Shown: positions 30,181-39,206 of the stretch, piece after piece | Position numbering within the stretch: the first letter of the stretch is position 1 | How the letters are laid out: every line of letters starts with the position of its first letter | NCBI GenBank assembly: GCA_023379825.1 | Contig: JAMCPQ010000035.1 | Coordinates: 1 to 44,046, forward strand | From: Thermoplasmatota archaeon | Lineage (GTDB): Archaea > Thermoplasmatota > Thermoplasmata > Thermoplasmatales > Thermoplasmataceae | Direction: 5' to 3' | DNA length: 44,046 nt | Notes under the pieces: model-generated | Database searches by the model: none | Told to the model about the DNA's origin: nothing | The model's input: the letters and a program-made list of their open reading frames with translations, nothing else | Made by a program: the position numbers and the translations under genes

Positions 30181-31574
30181 TCCTTTATACCAAATTCCTC
30201 AATTACTCTTCCGGGATCTCTTTCCATCATCAGAACCACTGAGGAGAGTTTGTTATAGTCTGTAATCCCCTTCTCCCTCAACTTTTCAAGAAGAAGTTTT
30301 CTCTGTTTCACCTGCTTCAGTAAATCCTCTTCTGAAATCCCCTCTCTGAAACTGATTCTCTGAAGAAGATAACTGTTTCCTGAAAATGTGTATGAATCTC
30401 CGTCGAGCCTGTAGAGAACATTGGTAACTATTTCACCGGTTTCTGAGTCCATTTCCACTAATTCCGAAATCTCCTGTACCTTCCTTACAAGGCCGTTTCT
30501 GGTGGATAATGACCGTATCAGTATAACCAGATCAAGGGAGGAAATAAGCTGTCTCGGGATATTTATGGGATTCGACTCCATCCTGTGAACGAAAGCTTCA
30601 AAATCATCAGCATGAAATGTTGAAAGGGCATATCTACCTGCAGACATTGCCTGAAATACTGTATAGGATTCACGGCCTCTGACCTCCCCCACCACCAGAT
30701 AGTTAGGCCTGTGCCTGAGTGAAGCTTCAAGAAGCTTGAACATATCGATCTCGCCTCCGTGGCTGCTTTCTGCAGTTCCTGGTGCCCCAGGGCGTGTAAC
30801 CATCTGAAGCCAGTTCTCGTGAATTATGTTTATTTCCCTGATATCCTCTATGGTTACCAGTTTCTTCGAAGCCGGGATGAACTGGAGAATGGAGTTGAGG
30901 AAAGATGTTTTTCCGGAAGCGGTACCTCCAATAACCATGACATTGCTTCCATACTGGATCGCCACCCATAGAAAGGCCATTATCTCGTCGTCAGCTGTCC
31001 CAAGCTGAATTAGATCAATAAAACTGAGGGGCTTCTCCCGGAATCTTCTTATTGTAAAGCTTGAGCCTTTAGTGGATACATAATCCCCAAGAAACGCATG
31101 AAGCCTGGAACCGTCAGAAAGGGTCGTATCAACCATGGGAACAGCAGAGGAAATCTGCTTCCCTGTTCCCTGTACAAGCCTTCTGACGAAACGGTCAAGT
31201 TCTTCCTCCTGGAAAATTATTCCGCTTGGGATGTATCCGTACTTCCGGAGAAATACCTGCACCTCAGATCCGGGGCCTTCGCATGAGATATCCTCGATAT
31301 TCGGGTCCCTCATGAGAACATCTATTCTGTCAAATCCTGCTGTGTCACGCCTGAGGTGATAATTTATCTCACTGCTGAGGCCGTTTTTATCATTGCGGGT
31401 ATATTCCCCGGCCTTACCTGACTTTATAATTTCCTGTATGACTTTAGCATCCTCATCTGTGAGTGAGGGTTCAGTGAAAGTATATCTGATCATATTTCCG
31501 GAAGATACAATCCTTACCGTTGATGTTCCCAGAATTGCTTCGACAGTGTACTCATCAAGCAGGTGCTTTTCCAT
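30171..31574 (-). CDS. Type II/IV secretion ATPase (VirB11/GspE/Tad-like), second ATPase
   Basis: 467 aa; Walker A GGTASGKTS, Walker B LVVGEVRGRE, STFHADD. Confidence 0.93.
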   Translation of the reverse strand: MEKHLLDEYTVEAILGTSTVRIVSSGNMIRYTFTEPSLTDEDAKVIQEIIKSGKAGEYTRNDKNGLSSEINYHLRRDTAGFDRIDVLMRDPNIEDISCEGPGSEVQVFLRKYGYIPSGIIFQEEELDRFVRRLVQGTGKQISSAVPMVDTTLSDGSRLHAFLGDYVSTKGSSFTIRRFREKPLSFIDLIQLGTADDEIMAFLWVAIQYGSNVMVIGGTASGKTSFLNSILQFIPASKKLVTIEDIREINIIHENWLQMVTRPGAPGTAESSHGGEIDMFKLLEASLRHRPNYLVVGEVRGRESYTVFQAMSAGRYALSTFHADDFEAFVHRMESNPINIPRQLISSLDLVILIRSLSTRNGLVRKVQEISELVEMDSETGEIVTNVLYRLDGDSYTFSGNSYLLQRISFREGISEEDLLKQVKQRKLLLEKLREKGITDYNKLSSVVLMMERDPGRVIEEFGIKDQD

Positions 31575-32401
31575 CAGAATCCCCCTACAAACGCAAGCAG
31601 AAGAGCACTTATCAGCAACATAAAGCCCCCCTCCAGGAATCCGCTAAGGGGGTTTCTGTCCCTGACAACGCCCATTGTTATTGCTATACCCCCAGCTTCC
31701 ACATAGAGGCCAAGGTCAAGTGCAGCCTTTATTGCCTTTACATCAGGATGGGCAAGGAATATCCCGGACCCGCTGGTCGGCCTAACAGAATTGAAGAAAC
31801 TCACTTCAATAATCACTATAACGATGAGAAATACAGCAAAGGAGATTATGAGGATCAGATCATAATTCTTCCTTTCATTTTCGGTCTGATACCTGAATAT
31901 CTCAATCTGAGACATAAACTCTGAAATGAGGGCAATCACATCGGAGGAATTGCTGCCGCTCTTGGAGGATTCCCTCAGAAGGTTTCCAACTCTCCTGGCA
32001 TTCATTGACCCGGAAAAATTTCCGAAACCTGATAGCGCATCTTCTACAGGAAGGCCGGAATCAAGCTTCCTTATGACAGATTCTATCTCCTTATTCAGAG
32101 GGCCATAGTTGTTTGAGGCAACTCTTCTGAAACCTTCAGAAAGAGGCACTCCAAACATGACATAGTCAGATAGATCCCTGAGGAGGTCATGCAACCTGCT
32201 GTCTGTATCACGTATGCCTGCCCTGTAAGAGGTTCTGATGTACCCAAATGGGATCATCAGTATTGCTAAAAAGGCTGGAATATAGAAGTACGGGGAATGA
32301 AAATTTCCATTAAACCTAGAGAACACAAACACGGAAAGAAATGTGAATACAAGGGCCGCAACTATTGCCACCGCAACAGGAAGTACTGTCCTTCTGTTCA
32401 T
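31574..32401 (-). CDS. Type II secretion F / TadC-like integral membrane protein
   Basis: 275 aa, TM segments plus cytoplasmic T2SSF-like helical region; embedded in the operon. Confidence 0.82.
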   Translation of the reverse strand: MNRRTVLPVAVAIVAALVFTFLSVFVFSRFNGNFHSPYFYIPAFLAILMIPFGYIRTSYRAGIRDTDSRLHDLLRDLSDYVMFGVPLSEGFRRVASNNYGPLNKEIESVIRKLDSGLPVEDALSGFGNFSGSMNARRVGNLLRESSKSGSNSSDVIALISEFMSQIEIFRYQTENERKNYDLILIISFAVFLIVIVIIEVSFFNSVRPTSGSGIFLAHPDVKAIKAALDLGLYVEAGGIAITMGVVRDRNPLSGFLEGGFMLLISALLLAFVGGF

Positions 32402-33318
32402 AGTTCAATACCTCCCGCCTCATCCTGCATGAAATAGGCAAAAACTGCTATCAGCACAGGAATAACCAAACCCGATATGAAGAAAAGTATGAGAGTGAGC
32501 CTGGATGTATTCAGGGGAAACAGATCAGCGATCACTGCAATGATTATGAGCAGAATCAGAGGAAAAGCCACTCCGACGGTGATGAAACTTTCCGAAAGGA
32601 CTCCCATGGATTCTGCATTCTGTCGGAGTCTTGCCCTTGTATCATCCTGCGACTCGCTGGCCCTGTAAAGAAAGTATTCCTTCACATCTCCTCCGGAATT
32701 TGTGCTGGTAACCACACCCTGAAGAAGATCGGCAAGCCTCTGAGAAGGGTTTGTCCTGACAGATTCACGTATTGAGCTTATGATATCCATCCCGAAGAGG
32801 TTCGTCCTTATGTAAATGAGCCTTGCCTCATCTGAGATTGCCCCATAAAGGCGGTTCTCACCCATGACACGCATCATTTCATCTATTGTGAGCCCTGATG
32901 AGGCCATTGTGGCAAAAAACCCGATGGAAAGCGTCAGTACTGAATCGATACTTTTGCGCAGCCTCGTTACCCTTAGGCCCGGCACCTCAAGCTGAACTGC
33001 AAGGAATATTACATTTATAAGGAAAACAGAAGATGCTATTATGAAGGCTAATCTCATCTCCAGTATTGAAACTGGAACTGCAGCGGCAATGCTGATTACT
33101 GCGAATATCAACTGGTAAAATGCTACAGAGGAATAAAACTGCGAGGAGTTTATCCCCATCCTTGAGCGCCGCAGTGTCATATCAAGTTTCCATGAATCCT
33201 TTGTCCTTTTTTTTGCGAAATACCCGGAGAAAACTCTCTGAGAGAACTTGACAGAGCTATTCTGGCCATTTTCCTGTGAATTTCCATGAGAATTCCTGAA
33301 GAGAGATATCCTGTTCAT
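32398..33318 (-). CDS. Type II secretion F / TadB-TadC-like integral membrane protein
   Basis: 306 aa, TM helices and T2SSF-like core (FFATMASSGLTIDEMMRVMGENRLYGAISDEARLI); 4-nt overlaps with both neighbours. Confidence 0.85.
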   Translation of the reverse strand: MNRISLFRNSHGNSQENGQNSSVKFSQRVFSGYFAKKRTKDSWKLDMTLRRSRMGINSSQFYSSVAFYQLIFAVISIAAAVPVSILEMRLAFIIASSVFLINVIFLAVQLEVPGLRVTRLRKSIDSVLTLSIGFFATMASSGLTIDEMMRVMGENRLYGAISDEARLIYIRTNLFGMDIISSIRESVRTNPSQRLADLLQGVVTSTNSGGDVKEYFLYRASESQDDTRARLRQNAESMGVLSESFITVGVAFPLILLIIIAVIADLFPLNTSRLTLILFFISGLVIPVLIAVFAYFMQDEAGGIEL

Positions 33319-34769
33319 TGATTCTCCTCTTCACCAGTTCTGTCAGAGTTTTCAGAGAAAAGCTCCATAAGATTCTTCTTTCTTTTCTCAAACAGAGCCC
33401 TCATTCCATGGGGTGTTTCGTTCATCCTCTCAGTCAGGCGGTCAAGAAACAGGCTCTCTCCTGCCATCAGCCATGACTCATTTATGGGGTTGAACCTGAA
33501 AACAGAGTTATACATGATATCTCCTGTTCTGCTGTCTACGCCGGAAATTTCATCGATCTCGGAGATCCTCCTTCTGATTTTGTTTCCACTTCTGTAATAT
33601 GTCAGGAAGATCACAATCCTGAGGCCGCTGATGAGAATTCTGGGTATGTTCATGGGCTCAGATTCCAGCCTGTTGACCAAAGACTCAATGGAATCTGCAT
33701 GAATTGTGGAATAGGTAGTATGGCCGGTTGACATAGCCTGAAACAGAGAGTAAGTCTCCTCCCCTCTCACCTCACCAACCACTATGTAGGTGGGCCGCTG
33801 CCTCATGGCAGATTTTACCAGATCAAAGAGAGTCAGGTTCTGCGTTCCGTAGCCCATCATCTCCGAAGGGACCTCCCTTGTGGCCGTGGAGACCCAGTTG
33901 GGGTGCTGAATGTTAAGTTCCCTCGTCTCCTCTATTGTCAGGATTTTTGTATTTGAGGGGGCGAAAGACATCATTGCGTTAAGGAATGAAGTCTTCCCCG
34001 ATCCCGGGGGTCCTGCAATCATGGCGCTCTCAAGGTTCTCTACTGCAAGCCAGAGATACGTGAGGATGTTGCTGTCGGCCATTCCGCTTTTAAGTATGTC
34101 AGAGGGGCCGAAGACCTTCTTCCTGAAAAGCCTTATGGTGAAGCTTGACCCGAGAGATGTTACCTCTCTACCATAGGTACCCTCTATTCTGTGGCCTTCA
34201 GCTGTAGTCCCGTCAAGAATTGGGTTCCTGACAGATATTGATCTATTGCACTTCTGTGCAAGCCTCACGAGATAGGAGGATAGGCTGTCAGATGTCCGGA
34301 AGATAAGATTTGTCTTCAGAACATCATACCTGGAATGGTATACGAACAGGGGAATACCGGGGCCAACACAGGAAATATCCTCAATCAGGGTGTCATTTAC
34401 GACAGGTTCAATGATCCCATAGCCAAAATAGTCTCTTTTTATATAGTAAAGGAGTTTTTCTTCAAGATCCGGATCTGACTTCCCAATGCTCTCACGGCAG
34501 TATCTCAGAACTCCCTCTCTGTCCAATTGAAATGCAGATCTGTTTTCAAGCATTATCTCTGGAAGAAAGGTCTCCACCTTCCTTTTCAGATCATCATACA
34601 ATTTCCACTGTTCCTTTGAAAGCTCAGGTTCCTGCACATAGTAATAAAGTTCCAGATCATCCTTATTCTCCAGGATCAATATGGAAGTTTTCCCATCTAC
34701 AGGATATCTCTCAATAATCCTGAAGCCATCCATGTTCAGGGATTCTTCCGGGGGACTGGTCTGAAACAT
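33315..34769 (-). CDS. Type II/IV secretion ATPase (VirB11/GspE/Tad-like), first ATPase
   Basis: 484 aa; Walker A GPPGSGKTS, Walker B IVVGEVRGEE, STIHADS. Confidence 0.93.
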   Translation of the reverse strand: MFQTSPPEESLNMDGFRIIERYPVDGKTSILILENKDDLELYYYVQEPELSKEQWKLYDDLKRKVETFLPEIMLENRSAFQLDREGVLRYCRESIGKSDPDLEEKLLYYIKRDYFGYGIIEPVVNDTLIEDISCVGPGIPLFVYHSRYDVLKTNLIFRTSDSLSSYLVRLAQKCNRSISVRNPILDGTTAEGHRIEGTYGREVTSLGSSFTIRLFRKKVFGPSDILKSGMADSNILTYLWLAVENLESAMIAGPPGSGKTSFLNAMMSFAPSNTKILTIEETRELNIQHPNWVSTATREVPSEMMGYGTQNLTLFDLVKSAMRQRPTYIVVGEVRGEETYSLFQAMSTGHTTYSTIHADSIESLVNRLESEPMNIPRILISGLRIVIFLTYYRSGNKIRRRISEIDEISGVDSRTGDIMYNSVFRFNPINESWLMAGESLFLDRLTERMNETPHGMRALFEKRKKNLMELFSENSDRTGEEENQ

Positions 34770-34928
34770 CTCTAGTTCAAGTATCTCAGAGCGTATAAAT
34801 TTTTAGCCAGTAGACTGAGAAATAAAGGAAGAAAAATGTGTAATGCTCTCACGATCCTGATGGAAATGTTTTCAATCATCTTAATAATAAGAATTGGAGA
34901 TGTATGAGGCAATCCTGTGGATGATTAA

Positions 34929-35453
34929 TCACACAAGATTCAGGTAGTTCCCAACAATTGTCACAAGTATACCTATTATCACCAGGGTAAGAACCCAGAA
35001 GACATAATTGCCAGAGACTGATTTTCCAATACCTCCTCCAAGTAGCGCAAGTGCGGAAATTGCCAGTATCACAGGGAAATATCCGCTTCCAGAAATGTAT
35101 ACACTTGAAAGGAGGGGGATAAGTGAGCCTCCAAAACCAGCAAATACCGATATGGTTGTTCCGGTGACTGCTTCTGTGAGTATCTCCTTTCCTATTTTTC
35201 CTCTGATCAGGTATCTTGGAGAGCGCAGCACCAGCTGTCTTGATGTTCTGGATATCTCCTCCCTCAATCTGGAATATTCGGCAACAAAGAAACTGAAACC
35301 CCCAACAAATGCACTACCCGAAGAAACACGGAGCGCCAGCCCGATGCTTATAGCCTCATGACTCAGCAATGTTCTTGAGACAAGCATGATAGTTGTGATT
35401 ATTCCATCTGACAGTCCCAGGGTAAGGGGAAAAAGGTAGTATTTCCTATTCAT
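34929..35453 (-). CDS. VIT1/CCC1-like membrane transporter family protein
   Basis: 174 aa; LGLSDGIITTIMLVSRTLL, several TMs; adjacent to DUF211 gene. Confidence 0.72.
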   Translation of the reverse strand: MNRKYYLFPLTLGLSDGIITTIMLVSRTLLSHEAISIGLALRVSSGSAFVGGFSFFVAEYSRLREEISRTSRQLVLRSPRYLIRGKIGKEILTEAVTGTTISVFAGFGGSLIPLLSSVYISGSGYFPVILAISALALLGGGIGKSVSGNYVFWVLTLVIIGILVTIVGNYLNLV

Positions 35454-35730
35454 CTCTTCTTATGCTTTCTATAAGTCTTCTTCCAACTGCTATCTCATCT
35501 ACGCTATGTATAACTGCACCTATATCCTCAATGCTGTTGATCAGAGCTTCGTAGTTGATCATAGTGCCCTCAACCGTGATTATTGTGCCCATGGTCTCCA
35601 TATCCATTTCGGTTACGCTTACATTTACAGCTTCAACACCTGGAACCTGTTCAATGGTTGCAGCAAGGTCAAGAAGCGTTGGTCTGTTCAACCCTTTGTC
35701 CACGTCAAGAATAACTCTCCTGACGTTCAC
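35446..35730 (-). CDS. DUF211 family protein
   Basis: 94 aa; MNVRRVILDVDKGLNRPTLLDLAATIEQVPGVEAVNVSVTEMDMETMGTIITVEG; overlaps the downstream gene by 8 nt. Confidence 0.87.
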   Translation of the reverse strand: MNVRRVILDVDKGLNRPTLLDLAATIEQVPGVEAVNVSVTEMDMETMGTIITVEGTMINYEALINSIEDIGAVIHSVDEIAVGRRLIESIRRDE

Positions 35731-35892
35731 AGAGAATCAACTCCGTTTCTGGCAATAAGAAATACAAATAGCTCTGTGAAAGGTGCCTTCAGGTCTGCGG
35801 TCTCATGATTAAATCTGGAAAAAGGCCTCAATTTCGATCTTGATATACCTATTGGATTTTAATATTAATTCTTTCTCATTATTGTCTCTGAT

Positions 35893-36507
35893 TCACTCTG
35901 ATTCTCCAGAGAGCTTCTTCATTGCTGTGTTTATTTTTCCAGCATATCTGGAGAGGTCCGCCACAATCACTATGACAAATATTGAGAATATTACAGTTAC
36001 TCCGAAAATTATTCCCACAAGGGACCTGCTTAGAGCAGTTGATGGGAATACTATGGAGAAAGTCACAAGAAGGTAGTCAACCGCGGCAATAGAGAAACCG
36101 TATATCCTGACCAGAATTTTGATCTGCTGTGAAACGAATTTGACTCTCTCATAATCGATCGATGGTTGCAGTGCCTCCTTCATGGAAACATATAGTGTTT
36201 CAATATCTCTGCTGGCTTTCTTAGAAGCGCCCTTTACCTTTTCCTCCACCTCTGTAGGTTTCCTTTCTGCGGACTCCGCAACATTTTCAGCAATCTGGCT
36301 TGTAGTGCTGGACATGAAGAAATTGAGCAGTTCCTTCATGAATGTGAGATTCAGAACACCCTCCAGCTCCTGCACCTTATCATTCAGTGCACTGAGATAG
36401 TCTCCAAAACCCTTTTCTATAAGCCTTGAAATAAAGTAGGTCAGCAGCACTATGGCTGTAGGAATTAAATAGAGAAGGTAATCATTCATTGGACTGATGG
36501 TGAACAA
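35893..36507 (-). CDS. Hypothetical membrane protein
   Basis: 204 aa with N-terminal TM, long polar helix, two C-terminal hydrophobic segments. Confidence 0.65.
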   Translation of the reverse strand: MFTISPMNDYLLYLIPTAIVLLTYFISRLIEKGFGDYLSALNDKVQELEGVLNLTFMKELLNFFMSSTTSQIAENVAESAERKPTEVEEKVKGASKKASRDIETLYVSMKEALQPSIDYERVKFVSQQIKILVRIYGFSIAAVDYLLVTFSIVFPSTALSRSLVGIIFGVTVIFSIFVIVIVADLSRYAGKINTAMKKLSGESE

Positions 36508-36716
36508 CCAACTAATTATTAAATTTTCCCGGTCTCATTGCGCAATTATTTCATATCCATTTACCAGGTTTTTACAGAATAGTAAAGGAAAACGCAGCAA
36601 GGTACTGCCATTTAGAGTCTCATTTCCAATGAATTCCCCTGAAACTCCATAAAAACCCAAAAGATATAAAAAAAAATAATTGACTGATATAAAGGGATGC
36701 GGGACTGAAAGTTAAT

Positions 36717-37451
36717 TCATTTATCCACAAAACTTAATTTTTTAAGGTCGCTCAGGAAAGTCAGGCCAGTTTCAGTTATTCTGAATTTCTTTTTTATGCC
36801 GCTGGATGACATTACCTCAATCAGTTTCCTCGAGACAAGATCATTGATGATTTTCTGTGCCGAGTTATAATTCAGGTTGCATCTGTATATTATTTTGGTA
36901 ATGCCAAGCGTTCCATTGGAATCGGCCAACTCAAGAATATCGTGAACTATCTTTGTTCTGTCCCTGCGTTTTCTGTTGGCATTATATTCACGTTTCTTCT
37001 TTGCCGCCTGCTGGTTCTTCACCGAGGACTCGGATTTCCTGACAGTCCTTATCTCATTTCTTGTCTTTCTCTCAGATTCCGATAATGAAAGTGGTTCAGT
37101 GGCGCTTTCCCTTATTATGCTGACGTTAAAAATCCCTGCGAGGAAATTCTCATAAGGTGTGCAGGAAGTGCTGGATATTGCTATTTTTCTGTTGGCATTT
37201 ATTGCCTTTGACTTCAGGTGGAGGCCAGCTATCTGATCCAGCCTTTCATTCTTTCCACCTTTCAGAAGCAAAATTGGGATTTTCTCATACCCGTCCTTGG
37301 AGACCAGAATATAGTCAAAGGTCAGGACTACTCCCTCCTTTCCGGTTGTGATATAATCTGTTTTCAGCTCCCAGTTGTTTTCCTCTGGCAGGACAGTGGA
37401 AAGAATGTTGTTTATGAATTCTTTCTCGTCAATGTATGTAGATTCGATCAT
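36717..37451 (-). CDS. Winged-helix regulator with N-terminal nuclease-fold-like domain
   Basis: 244 aa; C-terminal ITKIIYRCNLNYNSAQKIINDLVSRKLIEV...KFRITETGLTFLSDL (archaeal wHTH); N-terminal FDYILVSKDGYEKIPILLLKGGK...RKIAISSTSCTPYENFLAGIFNVSII. Confidence 0.68.
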   Translation of the reverse strand: MIESTYIDEKEFINNILSTVLPEENNWELKTDYITTGKEGVVLTFDYILVSKDGYEKIPILLLKGGKNERLDQIAGLHLKSKAINANRKIAISSTSCTPYENFLAGIFNVSIIRESATEPLSLSESERKTRNEIRTVRKSESSVKNQQAAKKKREYNANRKRRDRTKIVHDILELADSNGTLGITKIIYRCNLNYNSAQKIINDLVSRKLIEVMSSSGIKKKFRITETGLTFLSDLKKLSFVDK

Positions 37452-37488
37452 TTATACACCTGTAGGTAATAAATAATAACGCAGTAGT

Positions 37489-37500
37489 CTTATATAAACC
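37489..37500 (-). promoter_or_regulatory. Probable TATA box for the winged-helix gene
   Basis: Minus strand GGTTTATATAAG about 40 nt upstream of ATG 37451. Confidence 0.45.
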
Positions 37501-37530
37501 CTTAGTAAAAATGTTTTGAAATAATAAGTC

Positions 37531-37590
37531 TGACAATGGGAACTTAAAAAAGCAATCCTGTATTTTGAATATGACAATGGAACTCAAAAA
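37531..37590. repeat. Imperfect direct repeat TGACAATGG(G)AACT(T/C)AAAAA, two copies
   Basis: TGACAATGGGAACTTAAAAA at 37531-37550; TGACAATGGAACTCAAAAA at 37572-37590; 41-bp period. TGACAA again at 37632. Confidence 0.7.
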
Positions 37591-37668
37591 TAATTGGTCT
37601 GAAAATTAAAATTCTTAAAATATTTTCTGTCTGACAAAATTTATATATTTCCTGCGACATGCTTTTTT

Positions 37669-37767
37669 ATGAGCAAATCCGATTTTATGAGAACTTTGCA
37701 TGAGGAGTTAAGCAGGATAAAGAAAATCATTGACGAAACCCAGTTCAGAAAAGGCAAATACAACTGA
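37669..37767 (+). CDS. Small ORF, 32 aa
   Basis: MSKSDFMRTLHEELSRIKKIIDETQFRKGKYN*; TATA-like tttatata about 25 nt upstream of ATG, consistent with a leaderless transcript. Confidence 0.45.
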   Translation: MSKSDFMRTLHEELSRIKKIIDETQFRKGKYN

Positions 37768-37831
37768 TCCTGTATGAGTTAGAACTGATCAAATCCGACA
37801 TAATTTTATTATAGATTTATTGTACATAGAT

Positions 37832-38677
37832 TTAGAAGTTGAGCCTGAACTGTTTTCCTCCCCTGAATTCTGTATCAACTGAGTAAAGGGAACCCCCTGA
37901 GGAATCATCAGGACCAGCAGATGCGGAAGTTACGAAAAGGCGATGGTTTTCCTTCCCACCAAACGTACAGCACGTTATATTTTTAGCTGGAAACCTGATC
38001 TCATCCAGTTTTCTCTTTGTTTGTGGATCCCAGATAGATACTTTCCCTCCTCCCCAGTGAGACACAAAAATGGTGCCATCTTCGCTGATGCACATGCCAT
38101 CCGGAACGCCTTCTTCTGAGCTGATGTCTGCAGCAATTCCAAGATGTGTTAGTTCCATATCTTCGGTGTATGAATAGGCATCTACCCTTCTGCGTGGTGT
38201 GTCAATATGATAGAAAATTCTCCTCCCCTCATCCCATGCGAGCCCGTTTGATATGGTCATATTCTCTGCTATTTTCCTGAAACCTTTTCCATCAAATGAG
38301 TAAAGGGAACCTATGGGATGCGTTTCATTCATATCCATTGTGCCTGCAACATAATACCCCATAGGTGCAGCTTTTCCGTCATTGAATCTCTCTTCAGGCT
38401 CAAGAGGGAGAGTACCCATAGTTACAGGAGTCCCGTCTCTGGATATGGAATATATTGCGTGTTCCATAGTTGCGTAGATCTTTTCAGCTTTGCCAAGGGC
38501 AATGCTTGATATCTGTCCAGGAACTGAGAAGGTTTTCAGCTCTTCGCTTTTCAGATTAAATCTGTGATATCTTTTCCCCTTGATATCCACCCAGTAAAGT
38601 TCATCATGACGGGGGTCATAAACTGGCCCCTCACCTAGGAGATCCAGTGCCATGAAGAGAACTTCCGGTTTGTCCAT
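37832..38677 (-). CDS. SMP-30/gluconolactonase-like protein
   Basis: 281 aa; LLGEGPVYDPRHDELYWVDI, NDGKAAPMGYYVAGTMD, GVPDGMCISEDGTIFVSHW. Confidence 0.9.
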   Translation of the reverse strand: MDKPEVLFMALDLLGEGPVYDPRHDELYWVDIKGKRYHRFNLKSEELKTFSVPGQISSIALGKAEKIYATMEHAIYSISRDGTPVTMGTLPLEPEERFNDGKAAPMGYYVAGTMDMNETHPIGSLYSFDGKGFRKIAENMTISNGLAWDEGRRIFYHIDTPRRRVDAYSYTEDMELTHLGIAADISSEEGVPDGMCISEDGTIFVSHWGGGKVSIWDPQTKRKLDEIRFPAKNITCCTFGGKENHRLFVTSASAGPDDSSGGSLYSVDTEFRGGKQFRLNF

Positions 38678-38838
38678 TATGAGGCAGAGGCAATTGAAAT
38701 ATTAATTGTCACATGCCTTCATAACATGAAAAGATTGACAGATTTATGTGGATGGTTCAGAGTTAAGTGATTGCGCTTTCTATTCCTGTCTGCAGTCATG
38801 TTGCATAAATATAAATCTTCATTTACCATGTACAACAG

Positions 38839-38937
38839 TTGGAACTCAGAACAAAACAGTTCTTGATTGCACTTCTCATTGCTGCTCTCAACGTAGTGGT
38901 AATACTGCTCATAGCTTTTCTGAACGTCAGCGTTTGA
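38839..38937 (+). CDS. Small single-TM ORF, 32 aa (TTG start)
   Basis: MELRTKQFLIALLIAALNVVVILLIAFLNVSV*; TATA-like ataaatataaat about 30 nt upstream. Confidence 0.45.
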   Translation: MELRTKQFLIALLIAALNVVVILLIAFLNVSV

Positions 38938-39007
38938 GAACTATTCTGTCTCAATATTTATATGTGCATAAGAGTTGAGGATTTCAGTCTAATATTCCTT
39001 GGAGGTA

Positions 39008-39193
39008 ATGAAATTGGCCAAGCTTAGGGAACTGGAAAAATTTGAGAATAATGCCCTTGATCTTTGCAAGGATGAACAGTACAGGGAGAAACTGAAGAAG
39101 TGGGTGCAGAAGAAGAAAGAGCCACTGGACGCATTTGGCCTCAAGAAACTGAAGGATAAGATAGACACTCACGCAAGAAAAATGAACCGCTAG
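39008..39193 (+). CDS. Small Lys-rich hypothetical protein
   Basis: MKLAKLRELEKFENNALDLCKDEQYREKLKKWVQKKKEPLDAFGLKKLKDKIDTHARKMNR; SD-like GGAGGT upstream at 39000-39005 favours ATG 39008. Confidence 0.6.
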   Translation: MKLAKLRELEKFENNALDLCKDEQYREKLKKWVQKKKEPLDAFGLKKLKDKIDTHARKMNR

Positions 39194-39206
39194 AGCATAA
39201 CCTTCT

